Assembly (NCBI GenBank): GCA_023079485.1
Contig: CM041115.1
Coordinates: forward strand, 47,210,156-47,274,155
Length of the DNA: 64,000 nt
Direction of reading: 5' to 3'
DNA from: Archilochus colubris
Taxonomy: Eukaryota > Chordata > Aves > Apodiformes > Trochilidae
The notes beneath the pieces were generated by a model. The model worked only from the letters and a program-made list of their open reading frames with translations, searched no databases and had not been told where the DNA came from. Made by a program: the position numbers and the translations under genes. Of this stretch, positions 12,601 to 26,879 are shown in pieces (position 1 is the stretch's first letter; each line of letters starts with the position of its first letter).

Positions 12601-14744
12601 TCTGACCAGTAAAGTTTCTTCAGAAAAATTCAGAGGAAGCAGAGAAAAATTGGACTTGAATGGAATGGGGTATTTTGCCTCATAAGAGCCCACCTTCTTC
12701 TACTCTCAATTTAGCATTTAGATACAAACTTCAACAAGAACTTAGGAAAATTAAAGGACAGTGACAAGTTACTTAAAACTGAGGACCACTCAAGTGTTGT
12801 TCATACAAATGCAAATGACAAGTGGGATTAGCTTCCAGTCAGTCTCAAAGAAAATCTGTTAGTCAAATCTTGTCAGTAACATTAAGAAAGCAGTACATTT
12901 TCCCTACAATGTTGTGTAAAAATGATGGGATATATTACATAGCACTCTATTTGGAAAACAGAAACAAGACATTTGGTGTCACATTCTTTCAGAACCATTA
13001 CCAATAACCAGACTTAAACTGTATTTAGACTTTTATGTTTAATTACACCTAGCACCTATTTCTGTGCCTATAGCACTTTTCCAAGGCTTCCGGACAAAAT
13101 ATTCCTATATATCCTAGTAGGAACATGCACCTCCACGCCTACAAGACTCATCACATGAAGCTGCAACCGTGGAAAACAGAATAGTGTACTGGAAAAAATG
13201 CTAGGAACTGATGATTTTCTGACATTTAATTATATATTTCTGACTTGAGTCCAACCTATTCTGTACCTTTTGTTGCTTTTCTTGCCTTGTCTTGATCATG
13301 GTATTTAGTTGCATACTACAAATAGAATGCTTTTAAATAATGTATTGCTTTAATACATTAAATGATTAAGTGGATAATATAGAAGTGAGGTGCCATAATA
13401 TTTCTTTCAATTTCAGAAAACTGCTATTTGTCCTGACTACTGTAAACACTGTAGAGCAACAAGGAGTATGTAAGAAACTCCAAGATGTCTAATAGCCACA
13501 AAATCGCAAACAACACATACTTTTTTCTGAAAAAGACAGACTCAGAAGAGTCAACTTACATTAGGACATCAAGATGCAAACTGAACTACTACACGACAGT
13601 TCAGTGTATATAGAAAGAACTTAATTTCCATTTTCTATTTCTAGAAATGCTTTTCTTCAATTTATATAATGATCCAGAACACAACTTGCTTTCTTTTAGC
13701 AATGATCAGAGAGATAACTTAATAAATTAATAAAACAGCATTCAACACCTCTATCCCAATAAAAACTAAATTCTGAAAAAATCGGTAGTGGAATTATTCA
13801 AGAAGCCACTCATTTCACTCCTTTAAGTGTGATTACAGATATCTGGTAGTCAGTCCAAACTGAAATCAATATTACAAGATTACTTTTTAATTATTATTGG
13901 AGAAACAGCATAATTAATCAGGCTTATTCACAAAGGAGGTAACTTTTGGAATGCTAATATTCATGCTCCTCCACAGTCATCAACAAAGTGAAAAAGAGGC
14001 TGAGTGAGATTGCTTAAGTTTACCTGTAATACCAGACAGAAAAAGGAAAGCAAAGAGATACCTTATGGTAGAGGTTGGTCAGTAAAATAGAAGAAGAAAA
14101 ATCAAGTGTTGATAAATACACAGCTTTTCTTCTTCTGTTAAGTGGCACAGGAAAAAAAAATCCAAATTTGCACATACAATGACAAACTCAAAACTAATAC
14201 CACTCAATACTCCCATATTAGACACAGGTGGTTCCATAACACTGTCAGCTCAGAACACAGCAAGAGTTAAGGACAGCCTCAGCAGAGGAAAAAATAGCAG
14301 AATTTGCACAAAAAAGGCTTCCCTTTGAGGTTGAGCAGAGTTTAAGACAGGATTTGGGCTTTTCCCTCATTCATTCCTGCATAGTAGCACAATCCATTAG
14401 TAGCACGACCCATAAGATAAGCATTCTTGCTTATCTGGACTTCAGATTAAATTCTGTATTTTACCAGCGAAAACATTCCCCAAACCTAGTATGAATTTTA
14501 GGCCAGAATTATCAAGTTTTGTATCCCCACAATACTATAGCTGGTGACCCCAATACTTGTAAAACAGGTTTTGAAATACCAGCTATAAAACTGCAAAATC
14601 GACAACTTCTTTAATGTATTCTATTCAGCCAGTTCTCTCAGGCACTGCAGTAGTAATAAACTACTCCATAGTTAACTATTTTTTCAATAGACTACAGGAA
14701 ATACAGTAGGAAAACTGGAAAACACTAGAAAAACTGGGACAAGT

Positions 14745-14910
14745 TGCCCTGGGAAGTTCTGTATGCACACACTCCTGGAAGTGTTCAAGGCCAGGCTGGA
14801 TGGGGCTTTAAGCAAGCTGGTCAGGTGGGAGGTGTCCCTGCCCGTGCAGGGGGATTGGAACCAGGTGAACTTTAAGGTCCTTTCCAACCCAAACCATTCC
14901 ATGATTCTAA
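14745..14910 (+). mobile_element. CR1 LINE 3' end
   Basis: Contains the blocks GTTCAAGGCCAGGCTGGATG and CCTTTCCAACCCAAACCATT, ending CCATGATTCTA, a typical 3' tail of a 5'-truncated CR1. Intergrades into unique intron sequence on both sides. Confidence 0.85.
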
Positions 14911-15835
14911 GAAAAGAATCCTGGTTTTGCAACTTATTTGTATATGTTTAAATGTTACCTCTGTATCAAAGTTAAAGCAAAATGGCAAGCTATAAATGCA
15001 CTATGATTTCTTTTGGAAAACCATTCTCAAAAGGCACCACTTTAAATTTAAGAGCATGTACTGCTTATTGTAAGAACTGCCCAATAAAGATGAAGCTTTT
15101 TAATTACATGTAGTACTTACATAAGCAGTACTTCAGGAAGCTCAAGGTAAAAATGCCTAGTTAGGCATCTCTTAATTTGCATTCCTGTTACACCTGTATA
15201 ACCCAGATGCAGAAGTTGCATTGTGTTGTGTTGCATTGTAGTTAAACTCAACACCTTGGGGCAGTACTTATTTTGTATTTTAAAACAATGGATGTTTCAC
15301 GATATGTAATTTTAAAAATACCTGACCTTCAAGCCCATCAGGTAAAATGAAAATAACTCATTTATTTGGAAGACATAAGGAATAGATAAGGAAAGCTGAA
15401 CCAAAATGCTGATGTAGAGCAGGGTCTTAAAAGACAATGAAACAAAAGCCAGTAATCAGTTACAGTAAAAGCAGCCAAATGATCAAAGAGAGGACCCTAA
15501 AACATGAACGATAACCTAGGAGAACTGACTCTTAATTCTATCTGGTTTAACATCTAGGACAGATAAGAAACAATTCAATAATCAGTGAGAGGGGACAGAC
15601 AAAACCATTTATGTCACTCAAACATAATGCAAGGTTTTTCTTCAAGCTAGAGAGCTCGAGAAAGGTTCACAGTGAGCTCCCAGCTCTCTAAATTCTAATC
15701 TATGAAGAACAAGTAAATTCATTCCTTTGAAACATTTAACAAGCATGTTAAATGTTTGTTTGCAGCTTCCATCTTGCAGATCATAAATACTTTGAGTACT
15801 CTAATGACTCTCCGTAAGCACCATCCAATGACCTA

Positions 15836-16015
<180 letters not shown>

Positions 16016-16601
16016 CTAATATTAGCAACATGATCAGTGTACCTCGCAGAATATTCTGACACTCTGAAACACTATAATTAGAGAAGCTGGTCTATACTGT
16101 CTTGACTTCAACCTAGATTCTAAATTGCATTTTATGTAGCTGTCTCAAATAATGAGCATACATTTTCATACTGAAAAACGTAAGCCTGTTTAATACATTC
16201 ATATTGAATAAAATGATCATTAAACAGAAACACTGGCCAAAACTTTATGACTCAAAAGAAATCCTTAAGTAAAATAAGTACTGGACAGAGTCAAGAAAAT
16301 ACACCTGTTTTTTTGGCTTTTTTTTCATTTCAAAGCAAAAAAACAAAAAAACCCAACAACCCTAAGGTCATTCCTATCATTAGTGGTTTTCCATGATACA
16401 CATACATTGTAGCAAAAACCACAGGGGATACAACCATAAAAGCAGAGCACAGCAAAATGAGAAGGGAAAGTGGAAAATACAGGAAGCTGTGGCACCTTCA
16501 GCCTTAACTATTTTCACCACATAAGACAGGGTTGTCAGAAAATTGGAAGCAACACGCAGTCCTTCCAATATTACAATTCAAATGCATCTAACTTTCAGAT
16601 C

Positions 16602-16664
16602 ACATGCCTTAAGATACTAAAAAGCTTTTACTAACATGCCTTAAATAGTAAAAAGCTTTTACTA
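16602..16664 (+). repeat. Tandem duplication of a 31-32-bp unit
   Basis: Two adjacent units, each starting ACATGCCTTAA and ending AAAAAGCTTTTACTA, with a few differences between them. Confidence 0.8.
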
Positions 16665-17239
16665 GCATTACTGTGAGGTTGCTAAAGAAAGCACAGGGAA
16701 ATAAACCAACAATAAAATTGCCCTTACAATATCAGTTCAAAGCTATTCCTTAAGTATACATCTAACCGAGCATGCTGCCCTGCCTCCCCAAAACTATTCT
16801 TAAAGAAACATAACAAAAGTATAGTTGAATACTTCTATTAATTTGAAAATTAAGAGAAGTTACGCACATGAATAACCACAGGAAACTAAGGTAAATTTTA
16901 CAATCTGAAGGAACTACAACTATCAATTCCAGATGCTGACGGTAAGTCTACACATTAGTAGTATTTTCTACAGTATAAGAACCATTCTGTGAATATGTTA
17001 ATCTTGCAGACAACTAAAGCACAGGAGATTACTCATGACACACTCCACAATCTAAAAGCAAGTCTCATTTATTGGCATGTACAACAGTCCAGGGGCAGCG
17101 ATAATTCTTTTCAAAAGAATTGGAAATCAGAAGCTACTTACACATAATGGGAAATCTTTTCTTTTAAAATATTCCAAGGAGGAACAAAAGCAAAACAGAT
17201 GCCAAACTACAAAACAAAAAATGACCTAGAAAGAGTTTA

Positions 17240-17875
17240 ACGAAAGTATCTTGTCTCTCCTACTCCTCCTTCCTCACACTCTTGCTCTGGTCCAGTGTAG
17301 GGTCCCTCCCCCTACACACTTCTCAAACATGGGCCTTTCCCATGGGCTACAGTTCTTCATGAACTGCTCCAGTGTGGGTCCCCTACACGATCCCAGGTTT
17401 TCTGACCTCCCAAGCGGGGTCTCTATAGGCTCACAGCCTCCTTCAGGCACATCCACCTGCTCTTGCAGGGGGTCCTCCACAGGCTGCAGGTGGCATCTGC
17501 TCCACTGTAAACGTCCCCAGGCTGCAAGGGGACAATGCTCTGCACTACACCCTACAGGAAAATCTCTACTCCAATACCTGAAGCAACTTGTCCCCCTTCT
17601 CCTTCACTGATCTTGGTGTCTGCAGAGTTGTGTCTCCCACATTTTTCAGTTCTCTCCCAGCTGCTGTGTCACAGCAGTTTTAAAAACATTTAAGAAAGGG
17701 AATCACCGAGTTCCTGCTATCAAAGCTGATTAGCTCAGTTTTGGCCACCTGCAGGTCCATCTTAGATCCAGAACTGGCTCTGTCAGATATGGCAGTATTT
17801 TCTCACAGAAGCTACCTCTGTTGCACCACCACTCCCACTACCAAAACCTTGCCACATTAAATGCAATACAGGACA
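17240..17875. repeat. Avian LTR-like interspersed repeat, copy 1
   Basis: GC-richer block with a recurring internal theme (TCCAGTGTGGGTCC, CACAGGCTGCAGG, CTCCAGTGTAGGGTCC) and a distal part running through GGCTCTGTCAGATATG and CCAAAACCTTGCCA. I recognise this as a widespread bird repeat, probably a solo LTR of an endogenous retrovirus-type element, but cannot name the family or its orientation with confidence. No gag, pol or env coding is present. Overlapping open frames here are repeat-derived. Confidence 0.6.
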
Positions 17876-18585
17876 TCAAGTCCAAGCCCCTCTTCTTCAA
17901 ACTGCATTTGCTTCATTATTATTACTATATATTAGAAAGATGCATACCTACTTCAGGGTAGGAAACATGCCTCATCAATGTGTCTGTTCCCAGACATTCA
18001 TTTGTCTGCTAGGCCCTCCTTAAGCCATGTGGTGCGGGACATGCATCTACATCAATGGAAGAGTCTCCCAAAAAAAATCATCCAAAAATCACATGTACAA
18101 AGATTAGCTATTAAAGTTTTTCCTACTGTAAGAGCACTTCTCTCCTCAGTGTCTCTCTGAATCACTTTAGGAGGAGCTAAAAGCAAATATATGCTAAGTA
18201 GCTAGAAAGACTTGCCAAAATTAATCTTAAAACCCCACACTACTACTGATTCCACACTTCCTTCCACACCTTATTCCAATACACAACCATCCTTGGTTCC
18301 TCCTGCCCTCCTCCAACTCAGACATCTTCTAATATGATTTAAGACTATCACCTCTCCACCCTTTTCAAAGGCAGGTGTATGGATTCCCTTTCTTTGTATA
18401 ACAGCATTTAATATATGAAAATCTATGCCTCACTGCTAAAACAGGGGAGGGAAAGGTTTTTCCCAAGGTGTAGATAAAACCTATTAACACTTTTCTAGAC
18501 CATTCTGCATTGCCTATAGTTAAGAGAAGCCATCTAAAAATCAGGTCTAAGGTTATACTCAGCTCACTATGCGGTTTCATGTTAC

Positions 18586-18607
18586 AAAAAAAAAAAAAAA
18601 AAAAAAA
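18586..18607 (+). repeat. 22-A homopolymer
   Basis: Uninterrupted A run after ATGTTAC in CERT1 intron 2; nothing before it resembles a retroposed gene. Confidence 0.9.
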
Positions 18608-19633
18608 GCCAGCTGATCAGATGATATGGTAGGTAAGTTACTTAAAGATAACAAATACTGCTTTAAAAGGAAGTTGGGCAATAGATATATAATTATATTA
18701 TATTATATAAAAATAAAACGCTTTAATCACATGTGACCCATTCTTAACACAGAACAAATAAAATTGTTGTTGATTAACCCCTCTCTCAACCAGGATTGAG
18801 TTCACATTTCATCTTCATGGACAGTTTGGCAGACTTCACAATGTAACTTCTTGGTATGTATAATCTATTACACATTCTCCTCCCTCCTGAACTGCAGAAA
18901 AACTTCCTTGTTTTTGCTTTTGCTATAAATGCTTGTATTATTTTCTGTAGCTGTATGTAGCAGAGATCACAAAGCATTATTCATCACTTATCAGGTCTGT
19001 CCTTTACTCTTCTGATGTCCTCAGACTAGTTTAAGCCTCTCCTTACACTTGCTGCAAGTTTTACCATTTGTCTCCCCCTCACTTTCTTCCTGTAGATCTT
19101 TAGTGATTTCATTTAGATCTCCATTTCTCTGAGATTCACTGTTTCTAGCCTAATGTTGGTCACTTTTCTCTGTACCTCAGAGGTGATTAGAAAATGGTAG
19201 AGAGGTCTTAGCCAGCCACCTGACAAGGTGCTGGAGGATAAATACAGATTTTCATCTGTAACAAGCTAATGACCTGTTCTGAGGCCAGGATACGTCCTAC
19301 TGCCCTTTCATAACCAAGATAATGTAAGAAAGAGGAATGTTTTAGCCATGTGGGGAATCAGGAAAACAAGCAGTTTACTATCTAATTTCAGGACCTACAG
19401 CAGTTTGGAGAATTTCAGTTGCTTTTTCATCACGCCCTCACCCCACAGCCTCAAGCAGCATACACACAGGAATTGAGAGGGCACAAAGGAACTAAACCCA
19501 AACTGACATGACACCACCAACAGGAGCACTTGAAAACCTTTACAGCATTTTCAAAGATGAGTTAGGCAGACTTTAGGTGTCTATGGCAGAGGAAGCCTAT
19601 CTGTGTGTCAAGTCCTCTTCCAGAGTCATCAGT

Positions 19634-19709
19634 CAAAAAAACAAACAAAAAAACCAACCCAAAAAACCCAACCAACCCAAAAAACAAACCAAACCAAAAC
19701 ACAAGCAGC
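19634..19709 (+). repeat. A/C-rich simple tract
   Basis: 76 bases without T, built from CAAAA, CCAA and CCCAAAAAA words. Its vocabulary resembles the minisatellite at 26880 in the same intron. Confidence 0.7.
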
Positions 19710-22700
19710 TAAATCCTAATTTTATGCAAGAATATGCTGCAAGAAATACGCTTCTAGCATCTTGAAACACCCTTTCTGCATGCCTCCTAATCCTTCTTCC
19801 AAGGCACCTGCAAAGAATCCTCTGAAATGAAGGCACCTGTGTCCCAGATATTTCTGCGTAACTGATACAAACTCTTCAGTTATCAACAAGAACAGCGAAC
19901 ATGAGGAAACATTTACTTGGCTACAGTTACTGAGGAAGTTAATTTACAGCTGAGGTCTCATGAGTCATAGCTGACTGCACTGCCACAAAATCCTGCCCAC
20001 TACACAGCTCAAGCCTCATGAAACAGGCACTGGAGCAGTATCAGCTTGAAAAATAGCAGTTCAGGTGCTTAAGCCAAAACATGCAGGGAAGTTGAAGTGT
20101 TTTTATGTACTCCATAACCTTCCAGAGCACTCTATGGGAAAACAAAACAAGACAAAAAAAACTTGAAAAAAACCTTTTTCTTGTTCTCTCACTACTCTAG
20201 GTATTTATTTAAATAATTTACTATTTTCAGTAGAGAAGGAAGCTAGGACAATTCACAGTAGATCCAGCCCAAGTCTGCACATCACAACTATCAAAACATG
20301 CTTGTGGTGCTATTCCATTACACAATTAAAACTTCGCTACTGTTAACTTTATAAAAAGTTTTGAATATTTTTTATATTAAGAAAATAACAAGCAGGGCAC
20401 TAGGACACAGGACAAGCCTTCAGAAAATGAGCACCATCATTCTTTACTTTTCTGACCCCAATGTCCCTACCATAAAGAGTGGCTGTTACCTTAGCCTAGT
20501 TCCACCAGTTTGCAGTTATTAACAAAACAGGTATTTCTATGATGGCAACTGCATTTCACAAATACACCAGTTACTAACATAGAACATACATTAACTGAGA
20601 GACGATAAGCATTCTGCTTACCTAATTCAGAAGTACAAATCTCTTTACACCTCAAGCTCTAATATACAAGTTAAATTACTTTTTAGGATGTCAAAGAGTA
20701 ATTTTTTTTTCATACAAGTTTAAAAAAATAAATATCAGTATACCTGCACATCGATTTTGCCCTTGGCTAAAAATGAAAACTTGTTCAGCTTTTGAATATA
20801 ATTCTCAAATTTCTAAATTCATACTTAAGACAGATTTCAAAAACTTAATCCTAACTCTCATTCATCCTACTAAAACACCACATTATTTACTTTTCCGTGG
20901 ACTAAGTTATCACAGCCATAAAATCTCAGAGAAGTACATTAATAAAAGAGTATTTTTATGCTAAAGGCACGTATTAACTAACTGTTTTATTCCCTCTAGT
21001 AAAATACTTGCAAAATTACGAGAATCACTGCTCTTGAAAAGGCTTTTTGTAAAGGAATGCATTTTGATTTACTTAACTAGGTTCTACAGAATTCTCTTAA
21101 GGGAAAAGGCTTGTGTCATCTGAATTCATCTGATGATCAGTTAACTTTCAATCATTGGCAAAACTTTAGGAGTAGCTTTAAGTTAAAACATGAAACATGA
21201 GGTTTCACCCTCAGTCTTTCAACAGAGCTTCTGTTTTTTTTCCAGGTAGTATTGAGGATGATGCAAATCAAAACGTACTTAACTGAAAATTGAAAAAAGT
21301 AACTAAAACCTATGTAACTAAACTGGAAAGTTTCTATTAAAAAATGGAGTAAACTTAGAGAGATGAGATCAGCTAAAATGATATTTTCAGCTTTTTTTAA
21401 AAAAAATTGACATACAGTAAAACTGTAAAACGTAAAAAAACCTTAAAAACCTAAGATTATTCTTCCTAGATAAATATGAGTGTTTTGCACTTATTGCACT
21501 GATACAAGTGCTGTAATCCACACTTGGAGATTTTAAAATTTTTTTTCCAAATAGGATACTTAATGCACCATTCAAGATCACTTCTCCTCTACTAAGAATA
21601 CAAGTTGATACACTTTGTCTTGCTGATGGGACAGTACGGGAACTATTTACAAGCATATTCACATTCACAGTCTGTAAAATCTCCTAAGAATAGTATAGTC
21701 TCCACCAAATGCAACTTAAATACTTCTAAAAGTGAATATGAAAAGCTGAAACCTGGAAAATGAGATGCAAGCCAGGCTATCATAACCAACATTTGCCAAT
21801 TCAGAGCTGAAAATCCAATCTTCTTCCACGTGAACAGTGTCACTTTCCTACAACACAAGGTAAAATTCAGACACCAGTTTGTGGATTAGTTTTTCCACCA
21901 CCCCCATGGAACTTAGGGAAAAAAAAAAGGTCCCTTTTGCACAATTCTGCAACTTCCTGAAATCCTCCAGTTACACAGTACCTGAAAAAAACTACCACTT
22001 CCTCTACAAAAAAGGCATCCTGAGCGGTTACCACATAACAAGAACTTTTGCCTTTATGTTCTCATAGGTCATTCAGTAAGTTCTGGGTCTGGATATATTA
22101 ACTGCAGTGCCAAAAAATCCTCTATCCTCATGTAATTAACAAGAGGAAGCCCAGATCATTCCTAGACTGTGTATAGTACAAGAAAGGACAGAGGGGGACA
22201 AGCAACTATTAGAATATGCTGAACTGTTTACTTATGAAACAGATGAAAGTCAGAAACAGAACTGCAAGGGAACCTCCTCAAAACAGAGGGCAGTAAACTA
22301 GACAAAGGAAGAGATATGTATTTGATAACACAGGAATAAAGGGACAAAAACACTACAGCATGTTAAACAGAGAGAAGGCAAAACATATATGATGAGTGAT
22401 ATATTGAGAAAAATGATGCTGCAGACCTTAAGTAGCTTACCTGACACAAGAGAAAAAAAGGAGAAGCCAGTGACAGCAGTGTAAAGTAGTGGGTAACAAA
22501 ACAAAATTCTTCATTCCCAGTAAACAACATGTATCAAAATAAGAAAAACGCTGCAGTTACTGAGAGTGGAAGCTAAGACCAAAATGTGTATTTTAATTGA
22601 GAGCAAACAAACAAACAAAAAAATCTCTCCAATGCCAGGAAGGAAAATTTATATTAATACTTTCTATATATACTTGCATTGAAGTGCTAACAACAGCAAA

Positions 22701-23694
22701 AAGAAAGATAAAAAGTTTACTTTAATTTGTCCTGTATGACTGAAGGAATTAAATTTAAAAGTACACATGAAAACTGCATTTCAGCTCCCACATAAAACAA
22801 GTCTGGAATTGGCAAAAGCTGTGATTATTCAGCTAGAAAAAAGAGTGAAAAGCTCAGCCAAGTTTAAAAAAGTGCACCTTATAGTAATTTTTCTAAAGCA
22901 TTTAAGTAATAACAGATCAAAATTGTTGAGGAAGTATGTCCCCTTTCTACAAAATTTAAAATGGCTGAAAAAAGGCTAACATAAAAACCACTTAAGAGAT
23001 AAGTACCACAGACATTTTAAAGTTATATTCTATGCAGTGAAACCATATAGAAAGCCATCAGTAGAAAAATCCTCTCAATAATGTGAATTAAAATACCTAG
23101 TTTACCAATGAATACTATTCTTAATAAGACTTTTCACCAGACAAGATAGGTCTAAAAACATGGTCTTTTGTGCCCTAGTAAATACTAAAGAGAAGTATTT
23201 GGTTAATGTATTTATTTCTGTAGTCACTGCTCATTTCTTAAAAAACAGCCTGAATGATGCTATTCTGAGTGGTCTGCTCCTCCTTGTATCCTTCCTTGAC
23301 ATTATTTCCCCCGAATGAGCATCATCACAGTATTTTGCTATAGATATTTCTTCCTTTCCCAAAGTACATGCAGCAAAATCCACTCTGTGCCTAGAACAAT
23401 CCTTGTCTCTCTTTATTCTTTCAAAGTACATTAATCATAAGCTACGTCTATTATGACACCCTAGATTACTGCAGTGACTTGACCTTGGCAAGTCAGACAC
23501 CCAGACAGCTGTGTTCACTCCCCTTCTTCAGTTGTACAGTGGGAGAAAATAAGATTAAAAGCTCATGGGTTAAGATAAAGACAGGGTGATCACTTACCTA
23601 ATGCCATCATCGGCAAGTCAGACTTGACTCAGTGAAAATTAATTTATTTCCAATTAGAGCTGCATGGTGAGAAACAAAAACAAAAGCACAAACA

Positions 23695-24250
23695 CAGGCA
23701 AAGGAAGCTGCAGAATACAGGCTGTGGCCAGTTAATAATGCTTTAACTCTGCTGCACCTTCCTCACATTCTTCCCCTGCTCCACCAAGGATCCATGGCTC
23801 TAAACCTCCAGGATAAACCCCCTCCAGCGTGTGCTCTCCACAGGCTACATCATCCTCTAGGATGTATCCAGCAGGCATGGTAGGGTCCTCCACAGGCCGC
23901 AGTGTAGACGTCTGATCTGGTGTGGTCCTCCCCACAGGTTGCAGGGAAATGTCTGCTGTGCGGTTCTCTCCTGCATGGGCTGCAGGGGACTCTGTTCAGC
24001 ACCTGGACAATCTCTCCCTGCTCACCTCAGTGACTGCAGGGCTGCATATTTTCCTTCTCCTCTCTTCCTTACACACTGCTGAGCAGCATTTGTGCCCTTT
24101 AACTACATTTATGTCACAGGTGTCACCATGGCAGCCAAGGGGCCCATCTGTGCCCTGCAGTGTCTGCTGGAGCCAGCTAGAACCAGACATGTCCAGTGCT
24201 GGACAGCCCAGCCACGATCCCCCACCCTTCCCATGTATACCCAGTCCAAG
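23695..24250. repeat. Avian LTR-like interspersed repeat, copy 2
   Basis: Same family and orientation as the block at 17240, with shared motifs such as GGTCCTCCACAGGC, GGGCTGCAGGGGA and the TCTCTCC...CTCACCTCAGTGACTGC stretch, but clearly diverged from it. The open frames of 115-130 codons here come from the repeat. Confidence 0.55.
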
Positions 24251-26879
24251 TACAGAAGTAGATCCTCCTATCTCTTCAGGTTATTTTTTAAGATTATTGG
24301 CCTTAAAAGTATAAAGTTAATACATAAAGACCATAGTTTAATTCTGCAAGGGTTTTTTTTCCATATCACTATCCAAAATCGTATTCTCAAGGGGGAGCAA
24401 CTTAGTAAAACATCACTGTTTATCATACATTTTATTTAAAATATACCAAAACCTCCAGAGGTGCTGCAAGTTCCAATGCCCTTTATTTCTAATACTTAAC
24501 CCTTTACCACTCAAAACAAAATCCAAGCAGATGCACAGATCTGAGGAACCAGGGTCTAGTCAAAACTAACAACACAAAATTCTGTTTCCCTTTTTCAATT
24601 CCAAAGTCCAGGCAAAGCCGAATAGGACAAGACTAGGATGTCTTGTCTTCCCAGCTATAAGAACATACTTCATAGACACATCAGATAGCTGTATTTTTAT
24701 TTTTACAGAATATAAGAAAACCTTATTTCAAATAAGCAGGTTTTCAAGAGTTTTATGCCTACCTAAACAGGGATGACCCTTAGTTTGATAATAATTACAC
24801 TAAAAAGAAAACCTCTCATAATGGTACATTTATATGTGTAGAAAAATGTTAAAGAAAATCGGGTTAAAAATATAAAAGCTTGCCTATTTTAACTTTGTGC
24901 TACTACCCAAATATTTCGCTTCCGGTCTTAGGCTATGATATTTGCCTTTCAATACTGCTCTTCCTTTTAAATAATAACTACCTTTCCAAAACCTGGTTGA
25001 AGTGGAAGGCCCACCCACTGCACCCATGAAAGCTGAAGCATGCTAAGTAGAATTTAACATTAGCTTGTTAGCAAGCTATGCAAACTTTAAAATTACCTTG
25101 GTTTAATCCATTTCAAAGAAGCTCTCACTGAAAAATCAGCTTTTTAAATCTGGAACAACCTAATCCTGTATGTATTACTTCAGCAGCAAAACCACATTTA
25201 AAACTTGAAACCTGAGTTCTCAAGAGCAAACCTGGTCAATCTGGTTTTCTGCACACCCAGCAGAGAGGTTCATATGCAGGAACAACCATGCTAAAATAAT
25301 TTTTAAATTTTCTGTGGGAATCAACTATCCTATACAATCTTATAGTACCCAGTCTGTTAATATTTTATCTAATTTTTTCCCTGTTAATAATGTGGAATTA
25401 TTATGTAGTATTGAGTCATGCTGTCCTGGTTTATGTGTAAACACACCTGACACGTTCTATTCCTAACTGCTTTCTGAAAAACCAATGACTTGTAATAACA
25501 AGATCCAGAGTTTAGCAAATGTTTAGCACTTGAAATACCAGCTAAACTTTGGCCAAGGACATGGAATGGCACTGTGTTGTTAGAAGAAATGAGGGCAAGC
25601 CTGAAATGATTGTAACGCAGCATGTGCACAGAGCCACTGCCTAAAGTGATTTACTAGTGATTGTGGATACCCTATATAAGATCTCCATGGATTAGTGATG
25701 GGGTGTTATGAGATTCACTTTCTCAAAGTTGTAACAACTTCAGAGCTTGCCTCTAGAGTATCAGTTAATTACTTCAGCATATGAGATGCTGGAAATGGAA
25801 GTGTGAATGTTGTCCCTTTGGTGAGAACCAAAGCAAAAAACTGCGTTCCCTGAAAAAAAAATTCATATGATACTTCTCAGGTATCCATTTGGAGCAAAAT
25901 ACCTGCATTATCCATTGGCATCATGTACCAGCCACAAAAAAATAAAAATCAGAATTATACCACCTGGAAAAAAACATCAGCTTAGAATAGATTTTAAAGC
26001 ACCAAGTTCAAACTCACCAGGAATCCCATCATACACAACAAGCTAGAGTTATTAATCAGAAAGCAAGGCAAATGCAGCCTAACCTTCAAGAATGCAGAAA
26101 TCCCATGTGCCACTTTTGTAAAAGTTTATTTTTATGTAACACTGAAATATAAAAGCAGGAACTGCATACACATTGCTGCATGCCTATTGGTATTTGTATA
26201 TTGATTAGTTTTGTGGTATCTCCTACTACGTACTGCAATGTCATGGAATAACCAAAAGCTGTATGCAGACCAGCAGCAACAATACGGATTTCACAAGAAA
26301 ACCATGAGGTAACACCCAGCGAACTCTCCCCTAAGAGAAAAGTCATGCTTCACAGAACCATGCTGAGTTGTCAGAGAGCAGAGCACCCTGCACTTAAACT
26401 CTGAGAGACGGGAACAGAAAGTTCCAATCCTATAAAAGCAGTGTGCAGTTAAAGCAGAGGCCTGCTGTACCTGTGAAAGTAGCATGTTAAGATTTAAGAT
26501 TTGCTTGGTTTGAATTCAAATATAACCAACGTAATACAGTTCAGCTGTATAAGCACTGCTATAGATGCAGGATTAACATTACTAGAAACAAGCCTTAACT
26601 AAGCAAAGCCCCAGTCCTGATATGGTTAGGCTCATTATCCACTTGTTATGAATACTGGCTCTGTAAACTAGACCATGGTACAAGCTGTCTCTTGTGATGA
26701 TACAACACTTATGCATGAGATAAAAAAGGCCTTTAAAAGTGAAAATATGGACAGAGACTAAAAGCAGAGGCCCCACACCATAAACAACCCATAAATAGTT
26801 GATCACTGGGAAAAGTGCAACCTTCAGAAGAGAAAGCTGTTTTGGCACCAAGTAACAGCACCTACACTAGGGAAAAACT

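Noticed and set aside
23732..24439. Frames of 64-130 codons
   Set aside because: They fall within the second LTR-like repeat and show no conserved protein.
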